Source of the DNA: Colwellia sp. TT2012
GTDB lineage: Bacteria > Pseudomonadota > Gammaproteobacteria > Enterobacterales > Alteromonadaceae
NCBI RefSeq assembly: GCF_001440345.1
Contig: NZ_LJYX01000021.1
Span: 124,001-188,000 of the forward strand
Direction of reading: 5' to 3'
DNA: 64,000 nucleotides
Shown here: positions 9,161-18,586 of the stretch, piece after piece
Position numbering within the stretch: position 1 is the first letter of the stretch
How the letters are laid out: every line of letters begins with the position of its first letter
Made by a program: the position numbers and the translations under genes
Notes under the pieces: generated by a model
Seen by the model: the letters and a program-made list of their open reading frames with translations, nothing else
Databases searched by the model: none
What the model was told of the DNA's origin: nothing

Positions 9161-9916
9161 TTACCCCGGGTTTTGCCAGTATAGTTGTGATTGATGATGA
9201 CTAAGCCATTGCTTTGATTGCTGATAACTAGGACAGTGTTGCTCAACCAATTGCCAAAAGCCTTTAGAGTGATCAAGGAATGTTAAGTGGCATAATTCAT
9301 GGACAATAACATAATCAATGACAAATACCGGTGTCATCATTAACAAGTAATTAAAGCTGACTTCATCTCGATTATTACAACTGCCCCACCGGGCACGATA
9401 TTGGCGAATATTAACTTTTTTTGGAATTAAAGCCGTTTGCTCACTTATAACGTCAAGGCGCTGAATGATAAGTCTTTCAGCTTGCTGCTTAAAATAACCT
9501 TCCAGTTGTTTTTTAACCTGTTTAGTTATGGCTCGAGTCCCTGTTAGTTTGGCGTTGACTCTATGGCTAATAACAACATTAAGTTGTCTGGGCGCTAAGG
9601 GCTGCCCGCTTAATACGGTGACGTCAGTTGCTAAGTTATCATTAAAAAAAACCTGAGCTTGTTTTGCTTGATATATATTTAGGCTTACTAACTCACCTAA
9701 AAAAAGTAAATTTGAGCCTTGGCTAAAGTCACAAAAATTTACTAGCTTTTGTTGCTCAATTAACTTTGCTTGCAACCAAGCGGACTTGTCTTGGATAAAA
9801 GTGTCAATAAAAGCTAATTTAACATAATAAGGCGCACGTACAGTCACCCGACCATACTTAACTTGTAAGCTAAGTGTCTTTCTACGCTTACTGCGGATAA
9901 GTTGATATTCAAGCAT
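9161..9916 (-). CDS. YgjP-like zinc metal-dependent hydrolase (M48/DUF45)
   Basis: Member of the DUF45 / YgjP family of small zincin-fold hydrolases. The zinc site is HELCHLTFLDHSKGFW near residue 215, with the HExxH pair and a downstream His. The conserved RARWGSC motif lies about 35 residues earlier. There is no signal peptide or membrane segment, so it is cytoplasmic. The length of 251 residues is typical. The E. coli homologue is called a UTP pyrophosphatase in some databases; I would not assert a substrate. It lies 45 bases after yebG on the same strand and may be co-transcribed with it. Confidence 0.85.
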   Translation of the reverse strand: MLEYQLIRSKRRKTLSLQVKYGRVTVRAPYYVKLAFIDTFIQDKSAWLQAKLIEQQKLVNFCDFSQGSNLLFLGELVSLNIYQAKQAQVFFNDNLATDVTVLSGQPLAPRQLNVVISHRVNAKLTGTRAITKQVKKQLEGYFKQQAERLIIQRLDVISEQTALIPKKVNIRQYRARWGSCNNRDEVSFNYLLMMTPVFVIDYVIVHELCHLTFLDHSKGFWQLVEQHCPSYQQSKQWLSHHQSQLYWQNPG

Positions 9917-9961
9917 AGAAAACTAACCACAACACCTTATCATTGATTACCTGACTTCATT

Positions 9962-10324
9962 TTACTCGCTAGTACTTACTTTAGTTTTACTTTTTTTAGC
10001 TTTAACGGTATTTTTTTTATCTGCCTTGGCATCAATCACTTCGTCAATGGGCGCAGCCGCTACTTTTTCACTGGACTTGCTAACGGCTTTAGTCGGTTTT
10101 TTAGCCAATAAGGCGACAAGGACCTCCTCTCTATGTTGCGCTAAATAAATGCTTAATTCTTCATTGACACTATCACTTAACTCTACTGGTGATTGAGAGA
10201 ACATTTGGCTTAAGTTATCAGCCATGTCCAACATTTTATCATATTCATCTGCTGATTTTTTATCCATAAATGTTTTCGCCTCTACCCCGTTTCTAATCAC
10301 TACAAACCGACTTTCAACTGCCAT
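9962..10324 (-). CDS. yebG: SOS-regulated YebG family protein
   Basis: The N-terminal 75 residues match E. coli YebG (MAVESRFVVIRNGVEAKTF, then KKSADEYDKMLDMADNL and the SPVELSD region). The C-terminal 40 residues are Lys/Ala/Ser-rich and low complexity, a tail differing from the acidic E. coli end. YebG is a small DNA-damage-induced protein of poorly defined role. GGGGA lies about eight bases before the ATG. A near-consensus LexA box at 10457-10472 lies upstream and supports SOS control. The metal hydrolase gene follows at a 45-base spacing. Confidence 0.9.
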   Translation of the reverse strand: MAVESRFVVIRNGVEAKTFMDKKSADEYDKMLDMADNLSQMFSQSPVELSDSVNEELSIYLAQHREEVLVALLAKKPTKAVSKSSEKVAAAPIDEVIDAKADKKNTVKAKKSKTKVSTSE

Positions 10325-10456
10325 TAGTTTTCCCCATTCCTAAATTTGAGCTCAATAAAGGCTCGCTACATCGTTACTAAATTAATGCCAAGTACATTAA
10401 ATTAACGTCTATCCAGATTATTTTATTTAACCACAATAACACAGTAGCAATAACAA

Positions 10457-10472
10457 CTGTATATAAAAACAG
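10457..10472. promoter_or_regulatory. LexA operator (SOS box)
   Basis: CTGTATATAAAAACAG keeps both CTGT/ACAG half-sites with the correct 8-base AT-rich centre of the gammaproteobacterial LexA consensus. It lies about 133 bases before the yebG start, so an unusually long untranslated leader is implied. It could also affect the divergent DUF3718 gene, whose start is 320 bases to the right, but that is less likely. Confidence 0.85.
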
Positions 10473-10790
10473 TCGACAGTCTTTTTAACAAGACAATTGT
10501 AGCTAGCCTAGGTCAATTACCGTGAGTTCAATCACACCTACAGCAAGTTTCGTATGTCAAAACATCACAAAATGTAAAGATTAATGTCAGTACTATACAA
10601 GGAATATTGTTGAATAAACAAGCAATCAATCACTTAGCAAATTTCCATCATTAAACCCTTGGTTTTTGCTTACATTATCTGGACGAATGGTTACAACTTT
10701 TAACTAAAAACAGTCCACTATTATGTTGTGCCTTGCATAGCTAGGCATATAAAACACTAACGAATTATAAAAACACTTTGGAGAATTATT

Positions 10791-11135
10791 ATGACTACGA
10801 TTAAAAAAACCCTAGTAGCTCTTGCTGCCGCTTTACCCCTGTTAGCTATCAGTTTGCCTAGCCAAGCGGCAATGTCACCTTATATGGAAAAAGCCCTTAT
10901 TGATGTTTGTAAAGCAGCGAAAAGTAACAGCATTATGAAACTGAAAGGCACCACTAAGTCATATCGCTTACAAACTAAAACCGTCGCATTAAAATTAATG
11001 TGTAATGGTCAAGACGTGATAAGTTTTGCTGAAAGTTATGGCGCTGATAAAACAGCAACTAGACTGCAAAGAAGTATTGGTAATGTCAGTATTACCGATG
11101 TTGCTGCATTATCAAAAGTTAAAGTAACCTTTTAA
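10791..11135 (+). CDS. Secreted DUF3718 family protein
   Basis: The protein has 114 residues with a clear Sec signal peptide (KK, a hydrophobic stretch, then SQAA around residue 27), so the mature protein of about 87 residues is periplasmic or exported. Two Cys (one in DVCKAAKSN, one in KLMCNGQD) probably form a disulfide, as in the DUF3718 family common in Shewanella and Colwellia. Function is unknown. TTTGGAG gives a good ribosome site nine bases upstream. It is a lone gene, divergent from yebG and convergent with mrcB. Confidence 0.8.
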   Translation: MTTIKKTLVALAAALPLLAISLPSQAAMSPYMEKALIDVCKAAKSNSIMKLKGTTKSYRLQTKTVALKLMCNGQDVISFAESYGADKTATRLQRSIGNVSITDVAALSKVKVTF

Positions 11136-11151
11136 GGTGACGGCTAAATAA

Positions 11152-11181
11152 GAACGCTCAACAGGATATTCTTGAGCGTTC
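11152..11181. terminator. Hairpin between DUF3718 gene and mrcB
   Basis: GAACGCTCAA and TTGAGCGTTC form a perfect 10-bp stem with a 10-base loop, lying 16 bases past the DUF3718 stop and 22 bases past the end of convergent mrcB. The T-run is weak on both sides, so it may terminate inefficiently or protect 3' ends. Confidence 0.6.
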
Positions 11182-11203
11182 ATATTTACTGTTAATATCC
11201 TAC

Positions 11204-13513
11204 CTAGTCACCAAATACCTTCTCAAACCAAGATCGCGTATCTACTTTTTCTTGTAAACATTGCTTGGACGTTATGATTCCTGCACGAACAGCAGGATAA
11301 ATCACGGTATTGGCACAGTCATCGGTAACGGCATTACCCGTTTGTTGTTCAAATAACGTGATGACTATGCCTGCCGGTTTTTCTGAAATTCTATTGACTA
11401 CGCCTTGTTTTTTCATAAAATCTGCGAATAACGTTAGCGCACCGCTACTTCCTGTTAATCCTGTTGGTGCGTTATTATCTTTTCCTAACCAGGTAGTGAC
11501 TAAGAGGCGGTTATCATAGCCAACAAACCAACTATCTCGTAAGGCGTTACTGGTACCCGTTTTCCCCGCGACCTTGTTATTATTCAAACGCCAAGTCAGT
11601 GACTTAGCAGTGCCTATTTGAGTAACTTGTGTTAAGGCATAATCAAGTAAATAAGCGGTATTACTCGATAAACGCTGCTCACTTAATTGCTGCTGTTGCC
11701 ATAAAATTTCATTGTTGGCAGACAGGATTTTGGTGATGGTATGGCTCTTTTGAGCATAACCTTTAGCCGCAATCGTTAAATATAATTGGTTAACGTCCAA
11801 TGGTGACATATTAATTGCGCCTAATAAGACCGATGGGCGCATTTGCAGTTTATGTTGAAAACCTAAGGCTTTAATAGCATCCGCAACGTTATCTAAACCC
11901 AAGCTCATACCAAGATTAATCGTTGGTATATTCAGGGAGTATACCAAGCCCTCAATTAATGAAACTTGCCCTCGATATTTGCCATCATAATTTTTTGGCT
12001 GCCACTTGTTACCTGAGCCACTTTTTAAGGTTATCGCCTTATCATCAAGAATAGTGGCAAAATTATATTGGTGGAAACGCTCTAATGCCGCGGCATAAAT
12101 TACCGGTTTAATTAAAGAGCCAATATGTCGCTTCGCGTTAAGTGCACGATTAAAGCCCGCATAGCCACTTTCCCTACCGCCAACCAATGCTCTAATTTCG
12201 CCACTAGCAATATCAGTGACTACCATTGCTACCTCTAAACCACTTTGTTTATATTGTCGTTCTAAGCGTGGTAACTGCTGGGCAACACTTTGTTCTAATA
12301 ACTGCTGACTGCGATGTGAGAAGCCAGTAAAAACTTTAATGCCTGATTTTTGGGTAAAGCTTGACAGATGCTGGTTTAGCTCAGCATTAACAAGTTGTAA
12401 ATAAGCGGGATAATTTTTTTTAGCTAAACGCCTATTAGGCCTAATAGACAAAGAAGACTCCGCCGCTTGTTCAAAATCAACCAGTGATAATAAATGCTGT
12501 TCAAACATTAACCTTAAGACCAGATCACGGCGTTCTATCGCACGTTCAGGGTGACGCCAAGGATCGTAGTAACTTGGCCCTTTAACTTGGGCTACCAATA
12601 AGGCCATTTGAGCATTCGTTAATTCATTAATGGCTTTGCCAAAATAGAACTTTGCGGCCAAACCAAAACCATAAACACCATTGGCATAATTCTGCCCTAA
12701 ATAGACTTCATTAATGTAGGCTTCTAATAATTGGTCTTTGCTGTACCTAAATTCTAAAATTAACGCCATCAGTGCTTCTTTAATTTTTCGAGAAATTGTG
12801 CGTTCTCGATTAAGAAACATATTTTTCGCCAACTGCTGGGTTAAGGTACTACCACCTTGTACGGTACGCCCGGCTCGAATATTGTTAATAAGAGCACGAA
12901 TAATACCTAGCGGTGAAACCCCATGATGGTGATAAAAACCTCGGTCTTCAATTAATAATAAGGTATCGATTAGCTGACTGGGCACCTCTTCAAGGGCAAC
13001 CAGGACACGATCTTCCTTATTGTCAGGTACTAAACGCGCCAATAACTGAGGCTCAAGTGTTAACTCTGCCACGGCTTGTTGATCGACACTTAAGGCCACC
13101 ACAATATCACTGACAACTTCCACCATTAATTGCTGGCCATGATTTACGCTATCAACAAAATCAAATGGACGCTGAAAAATTACCAACTGCTTGGTAGATA
13201 AGGAAAACTGCCCAACTCTAGTGACATAATTGACTTTGTTATAGCCATTAATGATGAGTGACTCGGCTAGCTCGGCAAGGTTGGCGCGTTCCCCCAGTTG
13301 TAACTGTTGTAGTTGGCCATAAACTTGTACTGGCACATGCCAGCGCTGTCCTTCGAAGGTTTTTCTTATCTTAGCATCAAGGTAAATTGAAAAAATCCCT
13401 AGGGTAAAAATGAGGGCAATCATTAATTTACCTAAGGTGATGCCTACTCGCGCTAATATTGAGCTTTTTTTCCCTGATGAGGTGCTACGTTTTTTGACTT
13501 TATTTTTTGACAT
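11204..13513 (-). CDS. mrcB: Penicillin-binding protein 1b (bifunctional glycosyltransferase/transpeptidase)
   Basis: Class A PBP that polymerises and crosslinks peptidoglycan at the periplasmic face of the inner membrane. A Lys/Arg-rich cytoplasmic tail is followed by one membrane segment (about residues 24-46). Then come a UB2H-like region, a GT51 domain with EDRGFYHHHGV near residue 189, and a transpeptidase with the active serine in SLIKP (about 465), SLN in VYSLNIPT, and KTGT near 651. The 769 residues and the UB2H region favour 1b over 1a. It follows hrpB by 44 bases on the same strand, as in E. coli. Confidence 0.95.
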   Translation of the reverse strand: MSKNKVKKRSTSSGKKSSILARVGITLGKLMIALIFTLGIFSIYLDAKIRKTFEGQRWHVPVQVYGQLQQLQLGERANLAELAESLIINGYNKVNYVTRVGQFSLSTKQLVIFQRPFDFVDSVNHGQQLMVEVVSDIVVALSVDQQAVAELTLEPQLLARLVPDNKEDRVLVALEEVPSQLIDTLLLIEDRGFYHHHGVSPLGIIRALINNIRAGRTVQGGSTLTQQLAKNMFLNRERTISRKIKEALMALILEFRYSKDQLLEAYINEVYLGQNYANGVYGFGLAAKFYFGKAINELTNAQMALLVAQVKGPSYYDPWRHPERAIERRDLVLRLMFEQHLLSLVDFEQAAESSLSIRPNRRLAKKNYPAYLQLVNAELNQHLSSFTQKSGIKVFTGFSHRSQQLLEQSVAQQLPRLERQYKQSGLEVAMVVTDIASGEIRALVGGRESGYAGFNRALNAKRHIGSLIKPVIYAAALERFHQYNFATILDDKAITLKSGSGNKWQPKNYDGKYRGQVSLIEGLVYSLNIPTINLGMSLGLDNVADAIKALGFQHKLQMRPSVLLGAINMSPLDVNQLYLTIAAKGYAQKSHTITKILSANNEILWQQQQLSEQRLSSNTAYLLDYALTQVTQIGTAKSLTWRLNNNKVAGKTGTSNALRDSWFVGYDNRLLVTTWLGKDNNAPTGLTGSSGALTLFADFMKKQGVVNRISEKPAGIVITLFEQQTGNAVTDDCANTVIYPAVRAGIITSKQCLQEKVDTRSWFEKVFGD

Positions 13514-13557
13514 TATGTTCGATATGCTTAGTTATTTAACCTAGTGATGTAATCGGG

Positions 13558-16086
13558 TTATTCTTTTATATGGCGTTTAGTTTTATTGGTGGCCTTAGCA
13601 TTGGCAGGATCGTCCGGCCAATAATGCCTAGGATAACGGCTTTTCATATCTTTTTGCACTGCTTGATAACTGCCAGACCAAAATTTAACTAAATCTTGTG
13701 TTACTTGAATAGGGCGTTGCGCAGGAGAAAGCAATTCTAATAACAGCGGAATGCCTTGTTTTTGTTCATTTACCCCCACTAACACACCTATATTCGGCGT
13801 TTGTGTTAAGCCATAGAGCTCCTGCATAGGCAGTGAAACTTTTGGCGAACGCTCCAAATCATAGCTAATGGGACAGTGACGCCCAGTGGGGCCAATATAA
13901 ACAGGTGGCGCCGCTTGTTTTAATATTTTTTGCCCTTGATAGTTAAGTAAAGATAATAACATTGCTGATAAGTCTAGCTTAGCTAGTTGTGCTTTCGTTT
14001 TTATATCACCAACAAAAGGAGCAAACCAAATTGCTAGCTCAGCTAATAAGTTATGGTCATCGATAGGGGCTAAATTATATTCTGGAAAGTACTTATTTAA
14101 CCATTGCCAACGTGATTTTAGTGCTAAATCTTTACCCTGCCAAGGTAAAAAACCCAGGCCTTTTTTTCTGATTAGATCACACCACATGTCACTAATGCTT
14201 TCCGACGTTACTGCTTGTTTTAAAGGCAGATCTGATAACACAATGGCGCCTAATAATATTTGCTGTCGCGTTATTATCCTACCGCTCTTACCATCAAATT
14301 TGGCTATATTTTGCTGTTTAATTTGCTTGGAAAAAACCTCAGTAATCTCTACCAAGCTAATATGGCTAGCTAAGCGTACATTGAGCTGACTATCACGCTG
14401 CATGGCTTGAGCAATCACAATAAAGTCTTCATTTGCTAACGCGTCTTGCTCATGAACTGAAACCCCTTTACCGTTAACACAGATATAATCGCCATGGTTA
14501 CCACGAGCCTTGGCCACTCTTTCTGGGTAAGCATAAGCAAGCAGTAGACCTGCTTTTGCTAAATCTAATGAGTGTATGCTAAAGCGTAATTGCACCTGTT
14601 GAGCAAGTCGATGGGCTTGTTGTAAAATCCGTGTTAATAATGGGTTTTTATTACTGCCGCCTTTAATAAGTAATTGCAATCGATGGCTTAAATCACAATC
14701 GTATTGCGCCTGCGGCCCTAATACATCACGTTCTTCAAGTAATGCCGCGATTAAACAAGCTAAGTGTGTTGCTTGCTGGCCGTGATTTTTTGCCATTAAT
14801 ATCATGTGTGCAAAACGTGGATGACAAGGTAACTTTGATACTTTATCGCCATGTTTGGTCAGTAGATTTTTGCCATCGACAATAGCTAAACTTTGTAATT
14901 CTTGCCAAGCTTGCTGCTCCTTAGTGCTACTGGGCAGCTCCAGTAAGGGTAATGCTTTTAAAGCAGAAACGCCCCAACGTGCCGCTTCAATAAGCGTCGG
15001 TAAGAGGTCTGCTTGTTGAATATCATTGACACTATGTTGCGGCCTACGCTCAAAATCATCTTTACCATATAAGCGGATACACTGCCCTGGCATTAATCGC
15101 CCGGCACGCCCTGCTCTTTGCACCGCTGAAGCTTTTGCTATTTGCTTTTGCATCAACTTATTCATCAAACTACTACTATCGTAAATAGCGACTTTTTCAA
15201 GGCCACAATCAATAACCAGATCAATGCCATCAATGGTTAGGGACGTTTCCGCGATATTGGTTGCTAAAACAATTTTCCGCTGGCCATCTTCGCACGGTGC
15301 TATTGCTTGTTGTTGTTCCTTTAAGCTCTGCTCACCAAATAAAGGACAAACCTTTACCCCTTCGGCTTGTTCCGCACTTAAACGCTCAACTAAAAAACGA
15401 ATATCGGCGATGCCAGGTAAAAAAACCAATATTGAACCAATATGGTTGAACATTTTATCTTTAATAACCGCCAAGGCATGCTCACGCCAGCGTAAATGAC
15501 TCTTAGGTGCTTGATAACTTACTTCAACAGGAAAGCTTCGCCCTTCGCTGCTAAGTAGGTGTGCATCAGGTAACGCTTTACTTAAATACTCAATGTCTAG
15601 CGTCGCCGACATCAGCAGTATTTTTAAATCCTCTCGTAACGCTGTTTGTACTTCACGGGTGAGGGCAAAAGCTAAATCTCCTTGCAAACTTCGCTCATGA
15701 AATTCATCAAAAATGACTAATGCTGTTCCTGACAGCTCAGCATCATTTTGAATGATTTGGGTTAATATTCCTTCAGTGATCACTTCAAGGCGAGTATTTT
15801 TAGATGTTTTACTATCATTGCGTAATCGATAACCAACGGTTTCACCTACTTTTTCATCTAATTGCTTTGCTAAAAAAATGGCTATATTTTTAACGGCTAA
15901 ACGTCTGGGTTGCAGTAAATAAATTTTTTTATTGGCTAAGCTTGGCAAAGTTAATAACCATAAAGGTAAACACGTTGACTTACCGGCTCCTGGTGGCGCC
16001 GATAATATAAGCGTATTTTGCTGCTCAAGAGTTTGGCAAAATTGTTGTTTAATTTCTTCTATGGGTAAAGCAGTAGATACGGCCAT
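13558..16086 (-). CDS. hrpB: ATP-dependent helicase HrpB
   Basis: DEAH/RHA-type helicase of uncertain cellular role. Walker A is APPGAGKST (K36), and motif II is DEFH near residue 125. Motif III is SAT (LLMSATLD), and motif VI is QRAGRAGR near residue 325. The large C-terminal HrpB domain brings the length to 842 residues, as in E. coli (about 810-820). It is transcribed towards mrcB and probably forms an operon with it. The 518 bases upstream contain no gene. Confidence 0.95.
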   Translation of the reverse strand: MAVSTALPIEEIKQQFCQTLEQQNTLILSAPPGAGKSTCLPLWLLTLPSLANKKIYLLQPRRLAVKNIAIFLAKQLDEKVGETVGYRLRNDSKTSKNTRLEVITEGILTQIIQNDAELSGTALVIFDEFHERSLQGDLAFALTREVQTALREDLKILLMSATLDIEYLSKALPDAHLLSSEGRSFPVEVSYQAPKSHLRWREHALAVIKDKMFNHIGSILVFLPGIADIRFLVERLSAEQAEGVKVCPLFGEQSLKEQQQAIAPCEDGQRKIVLATNIAETSLTIDGIDLVIDCGLEKVAIYDSSSLMNKLMQKQIAKASAVQRAGRAGRLMPGQCIRLYGKDDFERRPQHSVNDIQQADLLPTLIEAARWGVSALKALPLLELPSSTKEQQAWQELQSLAIVDGKNLLTKHGDKVSKLPCHPRFAHMILMAKNHGQQATHLACLIAALLEERDVLGPQAQYDCDLSHRLQLLIKGGSNKNPLLTRILQQAHRLAQQVQLRFSIHSLDLAKAGLLLAYAYPERVAKARGNHGDYICVNGKGVSVHEQDALANEDFIVIAQAMQRDSQLNVRLASHISLVEITEVFSKQIKQQNIAKFDGKSGRIITRQQILLGAIVLSDLPLKQAVTSESISDMWCDLIRKKGLGFLPWQGKDLALKSRWQWLNKYFPEYNLAPIDDHNLLAELAIWFAPFVGDIKTKAQLAKLDLSAMLLSLLNYQGQKILKQAAPPVYIGPTGRHCPISYDLERSPKVSLPMQELYGLTQTPNIGVLVGVNEQKQGIPLLLELLSPAQRPIQVTQDLVKFWSGSYQAVQKDMKSRYPRHYWPDDPANAKATNKTKRHIKE

Positions 16087-16604
16087 TGGTAAAATAAATG
16101 ATTAAGAAAATGGTCATCATCATAGCAATTATTACTTGCTGGGCATAATAACAATAGAACTAAGTCAATAAGCACATTTATGTGCTGGTTAGAGCTTGTG
16201 CCCCCTAAAGTGAGGAAAAAAAATTAGCACAAGTGACAATACCCGAAAAAAAATTGTCCTGGAATGAGAGTAATATTTTAAGCAACACCTTGGCTGGAAA
16301 TAAGAAATCACCTCAACTGAACACAGTGCCTTTATCTGCCGACTTTATTTAAGTTTTTTAAATGAATAAGCAATACCGGCCAAAGGGTTCTGCTAACAAG
16401 CTTTTACTCTTAATTGAGTCGTTTTCTTAGCTAACCGCCCCTTGCTGCAATTTAAATATTTTTATCTCAAATAAAATAAGGTCAAAAAACCTCAATAATT
16501 CCTCATTAAAACTTGCAAATAAAATTATATATGCTTACTTGGCAAGGTATTTAAAGGCTGTTATTACTAAACGTCCGCCTTTAATTAATTAGAGATCATC
16601 AGAG
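16087..16604. other. Divergent intergenic region without genes
   Basis: Lies between hrpB (leftward) and the gene at 16605 (rightward), so it should hold two promoters, but no convincing -35/-10 pair stands out. Two small inverted repeats are visible: AGCACAT-TT-ATGTGCT at 16171-16186, and CTTGTGC (16194-16200) with GCACAAG (16227-16233) flanking an A-rich loop. The rest is AT-rich with no coding frame. Confidence 0.5.
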
Positions 16605-17057
16605 ATGAATAACATGGAATATTCAGCACATGGACGTTATGTTATTGAACAGCAAGATAATATTATGTTGGTAGATGCACAAGGTCCCTTTAATGAAGTG
16701 ACCGCGGCACAATATCACCAAGATATAAAACTGCTCACCGAAAAAATGACTGGTGAGCCCTGGGGTTCATTAATAACTTTTCGTGGTAACAGTATTTTTA
16801 CTCCTGAGGCTGAGCAGCAATTATGGGAAACCACACAATATCGACAAAAAAAAGGCATGATTGCTATTGCGGTCGTCATATTAAATAGCACCTATGCCGA
16901 CACGCAACAAATGCAATTACAACGTATCTACCACAACTGCCAAATAGAGTTTCATGTCTTTAGCGAGAGCGAAAGTGCCGCAACTTGGCTTAATGATTTT
17001 ATTGAACAAGCTAAGGTATTAAAAAACCGACAAAAAAAAAGAACGCGAGTGAATTAA
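16605..17057 (+). CDS. Conserved hypothetical protein, cytoplasmic
   Basis: The protein has 150 residues, no signal peptide or membrane segment, and ends in a strongly basic tail (KNRQKKRTRVN). The alternating pattern (YVIEQQDNIMLVDAQGPFNE, later MIAIAVVILNST) suggests a small alpha/beta fold reminiscent of STAS/SpoIIAA-like proteins; this is a guess from pattern only. Two ATGs (16605 and 16614) compete for the start. It precedes sfsA by 63 bases on the same strand and may share its transcript. I cannot assign a function. Confidence 0.7.
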   Translation: MNNMEYSAHGRYVIEQQDNIMLVDAQGPFNEVTAAQYHQDIKLLTEKMTGEPWGSLITFRGNSIFTPEAEQQLWETTQYRQKKGMIAIAVVILNSTYADTQQMQLQRIYHNCQIEFHVFSESESAATWLNDFIEQAKVLKNRQKKRTRVN

Positions 17058-17120
17058 AAATACTCTGCCAACAATAAACTACGTTATGATGAGCGAAACA
17101 ACCCGTTAGCTCATTTTAAT

Positions 17121-17834
17121 ATGTTACTTCAATTACAACCAGCCAAATTAATTAAGCGTTATAAACGATTTTTAGCCGATATTGAACTTACCAATGGTGA
17201 GCAAACAACCATACACTGTGCCAATACCGGTGCGATGAAAGGTTGTGCAGAACCTGGTGATACTGTCTGGTATAGCACTTCAACGAATACTAAACGAAAA
17301 TACCCTTTTAGCTGGGAGATTACGGTAAGCCAAGATGAGCATTTTATTTGTGTAAACACCTTACGCGCCAACCAATTGGTAGAAGAGGCTTTGCACAAAG
17401 GTTTGATTCCTGAGCTAAGCGGCTTTAATTTATTACAGCGAGAAGTTAAATACGGTAATGAAAATAGTCGTATAGATTTTTTAGCCCGCTATAATGATGC
17501 CCCAGATACCTACATTGAAGTGAAATCAGTCACCTTATTAGAAAGTGGCCATGGCTACTTCCCCGATGCAGTTACCACTCGCGGTCAAAAACATTTGCGT
17601 GAATTAATGGATATGGTCAGCCAAGGACATAAGGCGGTATTACTTTTTGCGGTTTTACATAGTGGCATCAATGACATTGCTGCGGCCGATCATGTTGACC
17701 CCAGTTATGCAAAATTACTCCATGAAGCCCAGCAAGCTGGTGTTGAAATAATAGCCTATAAAGCAGAATTTTCCCTCAAAAAAGGAGAGCTAAATATTAG
17801 CTTAGATGAAAAGATTCCTTTTATTTCACGATAA
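17121..17834 (+). CDS. sfsA: SfsA family DNA/RNA nuclease homologue
   Basis: SfsA was named as a sugar fermentation stimulation protein and has a PD-(D/E)XK-like C-terminal nuclease fold. The conserved sequences here are [13 protein letters not shown] near residue 36, the EVKSVTL core motif near residue 137, and the [13 protein letters not shown] stretch after it. The length of 237 matches the family (about 234). It is followed by dksA, the same order as in E. coli. The substrate in vivo is not established. Confidence 0.93.
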   Translation: MLLQLQPAKLIKRYKRFLADIELTNGEQTTIHCANTGAMKGCAEPGDTVWYSTSTNTKRKYPFSWEITVSQDEHFICVNTLRANQLVEEALHKGLIPELSGFNLLQREVKYGNENSRIDFLARYNDAPDTYIEVKSVTLLESGHGYFPDAVTTRGQKHLRELMDMVSQGHKAVLLFAVLHSGINDIAAADHVDPSYAKLLHEAQQAGVEIIAYKAEFSLKKGELNISLDEKIPFISR

Positions 17835-18108
17835 TGATTGACTGATCCTAGTAAAACTTGCTAAAAAAGCTTGCTCAAAATTTTTAAATAACAGAATAAC
17901 AATTATCATCGCTATTAACTAGTTGATAAAAATAGACAAATTAATTTATTTTAGCTGGTTTGTTGATTTTTATCATCAGCGACACAATATAGTCCTGATT
18001 CATCGGGTCATATATAACATATTCGCACTTACAACAAAGGCGTTCTACCATATAAAACGTGGTATATTAATAAATCGCCTTGGTCTATGTAGCATTGGGA
18101 GAATAAGC

Positions 18109-18555
18109 ATGCCAACAAAAAAACACAAGCCATTAGGTATTCTTGCATTAGCGGGCGTTGCTCCATATCAAGAAAAATCTGGCGAAGAGTACATGGATAA
18201 GTCTCAACAAGAGCATTTTAAGAAAATTCTAGATGCTTGGCGCGTACAATTACGTGAAGAAGTTGATCGTACCTTAGCGCATATGCAAGACGAAGCAGCA
18301 AACTTTCCAGATCCTGTGGATAGAGCGGCGCAAGAAGAAGAGTTCAGTCTTGAATTACGTACACGAGACCGTGAGCGTAAACTTATCAAGAAAATTGAGA
18401 AAACCTTACAGTTCATTGAAGATGACGATTTTGGTTTTTGCAATTCTTGTGGTATTGAGATAGGCATTCGTCGTTTAGAAGCCCGTCCTACTGCCAATCT
18501 TTGTATTGAATGTAAAACATTAGCTGAAATTAAAGAGCGCCAAATGGCTGGCTAA
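18109..18555 (+). CDS. dksA: RNA polymerase-binding transcription factor DksA
   Basis: Binds in the RNA polymerase secondary channel and, with ppGpp, controls rRNA and amino-acid promoters. The coiled-coil tip [14 protein letters not shown] carries the two conserved Asp. The four-Cys zinc finger is CNSCG with CIEC near residues 115-138. A longer open frame begins at 17923, but GGGAG six to eight bases before the ATG at 18109, and alignment with E. coli DksA, fix this start at 148 residues. The reading frame upstream is not expected to be translated. gluQ follows 31 bases later. Confidence 0.97.
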   Translation: MPTKKHKPLGILALAGVAPYQEKSGEEYMDKSQQEHFKKILDAWRVQLREEVDRTLAHMQDEAANFPDPVDRAAQEEEFSLELRTRDRERKLIKKIEKTLQFIEDDDFGFCNSCGIEIGIRRLEARPTANLCIECKTLAEIKERQMAG

Positions 18556-18586
18556 TTTTTAGTTAACACTCTTTCATAGACAAAAC

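Noticed and set aside
17923..18108. N-terminal extension of dksA
   Set aside because: The extra 62 residues do not match DksA, and a strong ribosome site lies before the internal ATG at 18109.
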